Assembly: GCF_003001815.1 (NCBI RefSeq)
Contig: NZ_PVMZ01000020.1
Span: 62,001 to 126,000, forward strand
Length of the DNA stretch: 64,000 bases
Direction: 5' to 3'
Source: Actinoplanes italicus
GTDB lineage: Bacteria > Actinomycetota > Actinomycetes > Mycobacteriales > Micromonosporaceae
The notes beneath the pieces are model-generated. The model saw only the letters and a program-made list of their open reading frames with translations, ran no database searches and was not told the DNA's origin. Of the stretch, positions 57,962-64,000 are shown in pieces; position 1 is the stretch's first letter; the number at the start of each line of letters is the position of its first letter. The translations under genes were made by a program, and so were the position numbers.

Positions 57962-60900
57962 TCACCCGTCGGTCGTTCTCAGCACGGTAACCGTTTTTCC
58001 GCGACCGTCCGTCACATACAACCGCTTTCCGTCGGGCGAGATCGCGTTCACCCGCGGACTGTCACCGACCGCAACCGTCGACACCACCTTCCCGGTGCTC
58101 AGATCGATCACCGAGAGGTTGTCCGAACCCTCGTTCACCACGTACGCGTGCCTACCGTCCGACGAGATCATCACCGCCTGCGGCTCCCGGCCCACGGTGA
58201 TCTTGTTGAGTTGCCGCTGGTCGCCGGTGTCGTACACCTCCACGGTGTCCAGGTCGTAGTTGGTCACCACCAGCTTCTTGCCGTCCGGCGTCACCGCCAG
58301 CGCGTGCGGCGACCTGCCGACCTTGAAATTCTTGCGTACGAGCCCGTCCGCCACGTTCACGACGGAGATCTGGCTCGACTCGTGGTTCGCGGTGAACGCC
58401 GTCTTCCCATCCGGCGTGAACACGATCCAGTGCGGGTTCGGCGGCACCGAGATCCGCGCGGCCTCGGTCAGCGACTGATCGTCGTAGATCTCCACCCGGG
58501 CACCGTTGTGGATCGGCACCCAGATCTGCCCGTCCGGCGCCACCGCCGGCTCGAACGGCCGCGGCCCGGTCCGGATCGTCTTGACCAGCGTCCGGTTCGC
58601 CGTGTCGATCACCGCGAGCCCGTTGCCGGTGAAGTTGTTCTCGAACAGCGTCACGTACAGCCGGCTGCCGTCCGCCGACAACGCCAGGAACCGCGGCGTG
58701 TTCGGCACCTTCACCACACTGATCTTCTTCGTGGCCACGTCGACGATGTGCACGTCCTTGGCGGCCTGGTCGGCCACGTAGATCGTCTTGTTGTCCGGCG
58801 AGACCGCCACGCCCTCCGGCTCCCGGCCCAGACCGATCCGATCCACCACCACCGGCTTCGCCAGACTGACCGGCGGCGGTTCCGGGGTGCCCGCCGGCTC
58901 CGTGGCCGGCACACTCGCCTCCACGCCACCCGGCTGCTCCGGCGCGCCCGTCGCCTGCGTCGGTGCGGTCCGCTGCCCCGCGGCCTCCGGCTCGTCGGCG
59001 GCCAGCGTGTACCGCACGCCCATGTACGTCCCGCCGCCCAGCAACAGGAGCACCACGACGACCGCGGCGATCAGCACACCCCGGCGGCGAGGTTTCTTCT
59101 CTTCGGGGTACGGGGGACCGCCCGCTCCCGGCGGGTAGCCGCCCCCTCCGGAATAGCCTGCCCCCTGCGGGTAACCTGCTGCGCCTGCACCCGCGACTGC
59201 TCCCGGGCCAGCGTCCCAGCCGCCTCCGCCGTAGCCGGTGCCGGCCCCGGCGCCAGTCGCCGTGGCGGGGCTCCCGGGCGCGCCGGGGTATCCGCCCTGA
59301 TAACCGGCCGGGTAGTCGGCCCTCGGCTGCTGCCCGGCCCCCGGCTGACCTGCTCGCGCCGCCCTGGCCGGTCCTGCGCCGGGTGCCGGGTGTCCCGTTG
59401 CGGCCTGTCCTGTCCCGGGGCCCGGATATCCCGTTGCGGCCTGTCCTGTCCCGGGGCCCGGATATCCCGTTGCGGCCTGCCCTGTCCCGGGGCCCGGATA
59501 TCCCGTTGCGGCCCCTCCTGTTCCGGTGTCGGGATGTCCGGTCGCGTGCGGTGAGGTTCCCGGTCCCGGCTGTCCCGGATAGGTCGCTCCCGGTCCGTAT
59601 GCCACTCCGGCCGGACCCGCCGCCCAGGCATCCGTCCCCGGCCACGCCGCAGCGGGCGATGTGGGCCACCCGGCCGCCGGGGAGGTCGGCCACGAACCGT
59701 CGGCCGCCGCCGGCTGAGTCTCCGCCACATGCCCTGATCCACGGTCGGCCGGTGTCTGGCCGTCGGCACCGTGCCGGGTCGGCTCATCCCCGGTCGCGGC
59801 GTCGCCGGGCGGCATCCCGGGTGTACGGGGCCACGGAATGCTGCGATTCTCCGCGCTCATCGGCGACGTCACCCACGGACTGGCCGACCCACCCGCCTGC
59901 TGGTCCGCACCGCCGGCGTGGTCGGCACTGCCGGCGTGGTCGGCACTGCCTGGGTGTCCCGCATTGGCGGCGTGTCCCGCATTGGCGGCGGGTGCCGCAC
60001 CGGCGGTGTGTCCCGCATTGGCGGCGTGGCCGGCATCGCTGCTCTCCGTGAAGCCCGGCTGTCCCGTTGCGGCCGACGCCGGTGCAGGCTCGGTCAACCA
60101 GGACGCATGCTCGTCAACGGGCTGCCGGGGCGCCGGAACCGCCATTCCGTTGGCAGATCTTCCCTCGACGCCCGACCGGCCCGATCCACCGGGCGCGGTT
60201 TCGGCGACAGCCCCGCCGGCCTCCCCGTCAGGACGATCGTTCTGCTCCGGTACGCCGCCCTGCCCTGCCCCCGCCGGAGTGCTGCTCGCCGCGCCCGGAC
60301 CGGTGAGGTGGTCGTCCTCCTCCTCGGCGGTCGGCTGACCCGGCCGCCGCCCAGCGGACGGCCACAGCCCTTCCGGATCGGACCGCCCCCAGGTCCCCGT
60401 ACTGCCGCCGGGCCAAGCCGCAGCCGCTCCAGCCGCAGCAGCCATTCCAGCGGCGGCAGCGGCCGCTGCAGCCGTTCCAGCCGCATCCGTTCCAGCCGCA
60501 TCCGTTCCCCCGGACTCCACCTGACCGGCCGTCGTCACATCGGCCGTCGCCTGTCCGGCGGTTGGCCGACCCGTGGTCGTCTCGCCGACTGTGGCTTGGC
60601 CCGTGGTCGTCTCGCCGGCCGTGGCTGGGCCCGTGGTCGCCTCGCCGGCCGTTGTTCGACCGGCGGCCGGCCCGCCGGTTGCTTCAGCGCGCTGCGCATC
60701 AGGCCCGTCGGTGGCATGGGGATGCGGCCCGTCAGCCTCCGTCCGGGTGCCGTTGACCGCCCGTGCACCTTCATTGGTGTCCGAGGCGCCGGACCCGTCG
60801 CCGGTGGCGCTGGTCCCGGTGGCGGCGGTCCCGGTGGCGGCGGTCCCGCTGGCGGCGGTCCCGCTGGCGGCGGTCCCGGTGTCGGTGACGGCAGCCCCGT

Positions 60901-63778
60901 TGTCTGTCACCCCGTCGGCGGGGATGAGGGGCGCGTCCGCTGCGCCCGTGACGGATTCCGAGGTAGCGGCCTCGACGGAGTCGCTCCCGCCCTCAGCGGT
61001 GCTGTTCGTATCCGGACGCTCCGGGTGGCCGGCACCGTCGGCCGTGGCGGCGATGATGCCCCAGCGGCCGGTGAAGCCGCCTGGCGCCGAATCCGGTTGG
61101 CCGCCTGCCGGTGGCGTCTGCGAGGCGGACGGAGCGGCCGGGTCGGTCGTGGCTCGTACGGCTTCGGCGGTTCCACCCGATGCGACAGGCGCGAAGGCCT
61201 CCGGCTTGTCGTCCTCCTCGGGGCGACCGGCCTCAGAGACGATTCCCGAGCTGTCGCCCGCGCTTCTGCTCGATGCCGGTTCCGGCCACGCCGTGGCGGA
61301 AGCGGGCGCCTCGGGCCGTGCTGCCGATCCTTCCGAGTCGTCGGCCGCGAAGTCCCCGGGGGCGGCTCCGGCTCGAGAGTCAGCGGGACCCGAAGCGGAG
61401 GATTCACTCCGCGAGTCGCGGACAGCGGCAATCCTCGAATCCGCGCTGGTCTCGTCGGTCTCCGCCGGTCGCGCGGAATCTTTCGCCGCCGCAGTGGTCT
61501 CTGCCGGCGGCGCATCGGTTGATGCGGCGTCCGCGAACGTATTCACCGCAGCCGGCGAGCCCGACGCCCCGGCCGGTTCGCGAAGCAGGGTGGGCGCTTC
61601 CGGGGGCGTCGCGACCGGAAAGGATCCACGGACGGTGGCTTTGGGTGCGACGAGAGGCGTGTCCCCGTCGACGGTGTCGGAGCCGCCACCCGAGCCGGAC
61701 ACCCCAGCGGCGGCCGGGTCCTGGGTGGCAGCCGAACCGGCCTCCGCGGCGGGGCCGCCGGCCGTGGCCGGGCCGTCAGCCGCTGCCCGGTCGGGTGAGG
61801 TGCCGAGCGGAGTGGGGGGAGCGCTCACGGCTCCCCAGGAGGCGGTACCCGCAGCGAATCCGGTGTCCGGTTGTGCACTCGTGGGCCGGTGCGACCACAT
61901 CCCCGAGGCGGGCGGACCACTGATCGGAGCCCACGGCGACGGCCGGGAAGGCCCGCCTCCACCCGGCGGTTTCCGCGTTCCGGAAGCAGACCCGGCGTCG
62001 GGGCCCGAGCCGTCCGCGGCGGACGCTTCGTCATGCCGGGACTCGCTCCCGGAACCATGCGGAGGCTCGGCACCCGGCGACACGGCCGGTCCCGGGACTG
62101 CCCCGGGAATCGCGGCCGTTGCGGGGCCTGTGGAGGGCGGATCTGTCCCGGGACTCGAAGCGTGCGGAACCGTCGCGGGCGGGACGAGCCCGGGACTTGC
62201 GGTAGGTGGGACTCCTCCCGAGTCGGCGAAGGGCGTGACTGCTTCCGGCGTACCGGAAGAAATGGGGTGAGTCGATGCCTGACCGCCTGCCTGGACCGGC
62301 GGAGGGCCCGGAACCTGCCGGGAGGCGTCGTGCCAACCGGCCGCCGTCTCGTTCGGCCAGGCCGACGTGCCGGTCTCGCCGGGCCAGGGGTCGACCGGCT
62401 GCTCGCCGGGCCATCCCGCCTCGCCCGGCCAGGCCGGAGTGTGCTCACCCGACGCGGCCCACGCCGGATCCCATCCCACCGGAGAGCCCGGCGGAAGCGA
62501 TGCCGGAGGGCCCGGCGGCAACGGCGCCGGAGGGCCCGGCGGCAACGGCGCCGGAGAACCCGGCGGCAAGAGTGCCGGAGACCCGGGCGACGCGACGGGG
62601 GAGCCGGGACCGCCGGCCGGAAGCGCCGCACCGTTCCCGCCCGCTGACGGGACCCAGCCGCCGGCGACGGCGCCCTCCGACGACACCTCCCCGGTGACCG
62701 CGAGCCGCGCCCCACCCGCCGGGCCGTCCAGGGTGACCGCTCCGTCGAGCCGGCCCACCGTGGGGAACCAGGACACCCGCAGCGTGTTGCCCTCGAGCCG
62801 GGCGTGCAGGCCCTCGGCGGACGTCGACACGGCCGACGCGGCGGCCAGCGGCGGGCCCTGCACGGCGATCTCGGCGGTGAGCTGGCGAGTGCCGGGGGCG
62901 ACGCGGCCGAAGTCGAGGGCGGGTTCGGCGATGCGGATCGACGTGCGGCGCAGCGCTGCAGCCGAGGCGGCCGCGACCCTGCCCTCGCCGTCGGCAAGCC
63001 GGCGCAGCGCCTCGCGGGCCTCGACGGCGCGGGACAGATCGGTCCCGGCGGCGGCCGTGGCGAGCTGCGCGATCGACGCCATCTGGTCGCTGCCGGGGCG
63101 GCGGACCCGGGCCAGCCAGGGCTGCCGTCCCGAACCGAAGACCCACTGCCGGACGCTCGGGTCACGTTCGCGCAGGTGGTCGTGGAGTTCGCTGATCCCG
63201 ATCCAGCCGTCCCGGTCACGGTCGGCGGCGCCGCCGGACACGCCCTCGGCGATCAGACCGGCGAAGGTGGGCGGTTCGGGCCGGGCGGTGGCGGCGATCA
63301 CGACGCGGCTCTGCCACTCGGCGGATCGGGCGGCCCGGAAGTGGTGGCCCGCGTCGACCGGCCCGCCGGTGCGGCCGTCGAGCAGCACCACGGCCTGACC
63401 GGCGCGGCTGCGTTGCATGAGGGCGGCGATCTGGGCGACGTCGATGGCGGTGTCCGCCGGACGGCCCATCACCGTGTCGGTGGCGGCCAGATAGAGCCCA
63501 CCACCCGGGCCGGTCAGCATCACGCCGCGGAAGTAGACCAGGACACAGTCCTCCTGGTCGCGTCCCTCGAAAAGGGACTTCACCCGTGCGTACGCCTCCC
63601 GCGCTCCGGGATCCCGCAGGTGGCCCGTCTCGAACCCGCCGAGCGCCGGATCCCCGAGCACGTCCACGAACGCCGCAACGTCCGCCGACGGCACCGAGAA
63701 TCTGCGCAACACCGGGTCGTCGTGCTGCTCGACGCTAACCACCACTGCCAGTCGTCGCCCGCTCATCGAATGCATCAC
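57962..63778 (-). CDS. Giant membrane protein: pseudo-caspase, EF-hand, ASH, repeats, TM, YVTN propeller
   Basis: A 1938-residue single-pass protein. Residues 1-230 have a caspase (C14) fold, but the catalytic His of S-G-H-G is V86 (F-R-G-V) and the Cys of D-C/S-C is R136 (D-G-R-T-G-G). A perfect EF-hand loop follows (D186, D188, D190, G191, I193, E197). Residues 282-367 look like an ASH/Ig domain (A-L-D-F-G-R-V-A-P-G-T). About 375-1560 are Gly/Pro/Ala/Thr repeats, including 12-residue units. One membrane helix lies near 1563-1590, then a YVTN/beta-propeller (1640-1937). No signal peptide, so the caspase fold is inside and the propeller outside. Start: GTG 63778 or ATG 63775 or 63766. Confidence 0.9.
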   Translation of the reverse strand: MMHSMSGRRLAVVVSVEQHDDPVLRRFSVPSADVAAFVDVLGDPALGGFETGHLRDPGAREAYARVKSLFEGRDQEDCVLVYFRGVMLTGPGGGLYLAATDTVMGRPADTAIDVAQIAALMQRSRAGQAVVLLDGRTGGPVDAGHHFRAARSAEWQSRVVIAATARPEPPTFAGLIAEGVSGGAADRDRDGWIGISELHDHLRERDPSVRQWVFGSGRQPWLARVRRPGSDQMASIAQLATAAAGTDLSRAVEAREALRRLADGEGRVAAASAAALRRTSIRIAEPALDFGRVAPGTRQLTAEIAVQGPPLAAASAVSTSAEGLHARLEGNTLRVSWFPTVGRLDGAVTLDGPAGGARLAVTGEVSSEGAVAGGWVPSAGGNGAALPAGGPGSPVASPGSPALLPPGSPAPLPPGPPAPLPPGPPASLPPGSPVGWDPAWAASGEHTPAWPGEAGWPGEQPVDPWPGETGTSAWPNETAAGWHDASRQVPGPPPVQAGGQASTHPISSGTPEAVTPFADSGGVPPTASPGLVPPATVPHASSPGTDPPSTGPATAAIPGAVPGPAVSPGAEPPHGSGSESRHDEASAADGSGPDAGSASGTRKPPGGGGPSRPSPWAPISGPPASGMWSHRPTSAQPDTGFAAGTASWGAVSAPPTPLGTSPDRAAADGPATAGGPAAEAGSAATQDPAAAGVSGSGGGSDTVDGDTPLVAPKATVRGSFPVATPPEAPTLLREPAGASGSPAAVNTFADAASTDAPPAETTAAAKDSARPAETDETSADSRIAAVRDSRSESSASGPADSRAGAAPGDFAADDSEGSAARPEAPASATAWPEPASSRSAGDSSGIVSEAGRPEEDDKPEAFAPVASGGTAEAVRATTDPAAPSASQTPPAGGQPDSAPGGFTGRWGIIAATADGAGHPERPDTNSTAEGGSDSVEAATSESVTGAADAPLIPADGVTDNGAAVTDTGTAASGTAASGTAATGTAATGTSATGDGSGASDTNEGARAVNGTRTEADGPHPHATDGPDAQRAEATGGPAAGRTTAGEATTGPATAGETTTGQATVGETTTGRPTAGQATADVTTAGQVESGGTDAAGTDAAGTAAAAAAAAGMAAAAGAAAAWPGGSTGTWGRSDPEGLWPSAGRRPGQPTAEEEDDHLTGPGAASSTPAGAGQGGVPEQNDRPDGEAGGAVAETAPGGSGRSGVEGRSANGMAVPAPRQPVDEHASWLTEPAPASAATGQPGFTESSDAGHAANAGHTAGAAPAANAGHAANAGHPGSADHAGSADHAGGADQQAGGSASPWVTSPMSAENRSIPWPRTPGMPPGDAATGDEPTRHGADGQTPADRGSGHVAETQPAAADGSWPTSPAAGWPTSPAAAWPGTDAWAAGPAGVAYGPGATYPGQPGPGTSPHATGHPDTGTGGAATGYPGPGTGQAATGYPGPGTGQAATGYPGPGTGQAATGHPAPGAGPARAARAGQPGAGQQPRADYPAGYQGGYPGAPGSPATATGAGAGTGYGGGGWDAGPGAVAGAGAAGYPQGAGYSGGGGYPPGAGGPPYPEEKKPRRRGVLIAAVVVVLLLLGGGTYMGVRYTLAADEPEAAGQRTAPTQATGAPEQPGGVEASVPATEPAGTPEPPPVSLAKPVVVDRIGLGREPEGVAVSPDNKTIYVADQAAKDVHIVDVATKKISVVKVPNTPRFLALSADGSRLYVTLFENNFTGNGLAVIDTANRTLVKTIRTGPRPFEPAVAPDGQIWVPIHNGARVEIYDDQSLTEAARISVPPNPHWIVFTPDGKTAFTANHESSQISVVNVADGLVRKNFKVGRSPHALAVTPDGKKLVVTNYDLDTVEVYDTGDQRQLNKITVGREPQAVMISSDGRHAYVVNEGSDNLSVIDLSTGKVVSTVAVGDSPRVNAISPDGKRLYVTDGRGKTVTVLRTTDG

Positions 63779-64000
63779 CCGTCATCCATGGTGCGATGCC
63801 GAGGCCGGACACGAAACCCCGAGAAGATTACAAACCGCGATTTCTCCACGGCGGAGCGTTTTTGATCTCGGTTTCCGGCGATGCATTCATGATCGTTGAA
63901 TCATGCGGGCAGGTGTCGATCCACCTGCGGTGATGTTGCTCGAAAGAAGCGACCGAAGGGCTCGGTTCCATCGTCCGCCGGGCATGCCGCGCAGTCACGG
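63779..64000. other. Upstream region of the giant gene, no gene seen
   Basis: These 222 bases should contain the promoter of the giant gene (a TAATCT-like box around 63826 on the minus strand). They are more AT-rich than average around 63820-63910. No coding pattern was recognised. Confidence 0.4.

Noticed and set aside
60573..62270. A 565-codon plus-strand frame rich in Ala, Pro, Ser and Val
   Set aside because: Complement of the low-complexity linker of the giant protein; the linker frame connects two clear domains, the other does not.

Overview
This window is chromosomal DNA from a very GC-rich actinomycete. Third codon positions are almost all G or C, and the gene content (GGDEF/EAL signalling, class II rhamnose/lactate operon, cutinase, DUF3040, SHOCT, MacB-type exporters) suggests a Micromonosporaceae member such as Actinoplanes. 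The genus is inferred, not shown. No rRNA, tRNA, transposase, phage gene or CRISPR array was seen. Many genes have a TANNNT box only about 6-8 bases before the start codon and no Shine-Dalgarno site, which is the signature of leaderless mRNAs.

Layout. 1-6 kb: end of a cysteine desulfurase-like gene, a membrane PAS-GGDEF-EAL protein, then an alpha-mannosidase (GH92) overlapping a GT4 glycosyltransferase. 6-18 kb: an ArsR/SRPBCC pair with a clear operator-promoter, a GAF protein, a GCS2/EgtA-like ligase, assorted small enzymes, a GntR pseudogene, a LacI regulator with its palindrome, and bluB plus a DUF72 gene. 18-24 kb: an ABC-2 exporter opposite a NarL-type two-component system, two paralogous membrane proteins flanking a small hypothetical gene and a 60-base tandem repeat. 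24-28 kb: a secreted cutinase very like PET hydrolases, then rtcB, two tiny ORFs and prfH joined by ATGA overlaps (an RNA repair/ribosome rescue operon). 28-33 kb: an Lrp regulator, an MFS exporter and an extremely asymmetric heterodimeric ABC exporter.

33.2-34.2 kb is a gene-free block of tandem and palindromic repeats and a G-tract run. 34-40 kb is one operon taking rhamnulose to lactaldehyde, lactate and pyruvate (aldolase/dehydrogenase fusion, rhaB, lutABC). Its TGAAACGTTTCA operator resembles the one in front of the distant LacI gene. 40-50 kb: an IMPase-like gene, a degenerate hybrid histidine kinase, a lone receiver, a two-adaptor MacB-type exporter, and a small gene behind a leader that can fold over its ribosome binding site.

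50-54 kb: M20 amidohydrolase, GNAT, SIS protein and N-acylamino acid racemase, which together look like an acylate-racemise-deacylate cycle for D-amino acids. 54-58 kb: housekeeping-like enzymes, a palindromic repeat pair and a class III aminotransferase. 58-64 kb is one 1938-residue protein: a caspase fold that has lost both catalytic residues, an EF-hand, an ASH/Ig-like domain, about 1200 residues of repetitive low-complexity sequence, one membrane helix and an external YVTN beta-propeller. This and the rtcB-orf-orf-prfH operon are the most unusual items.
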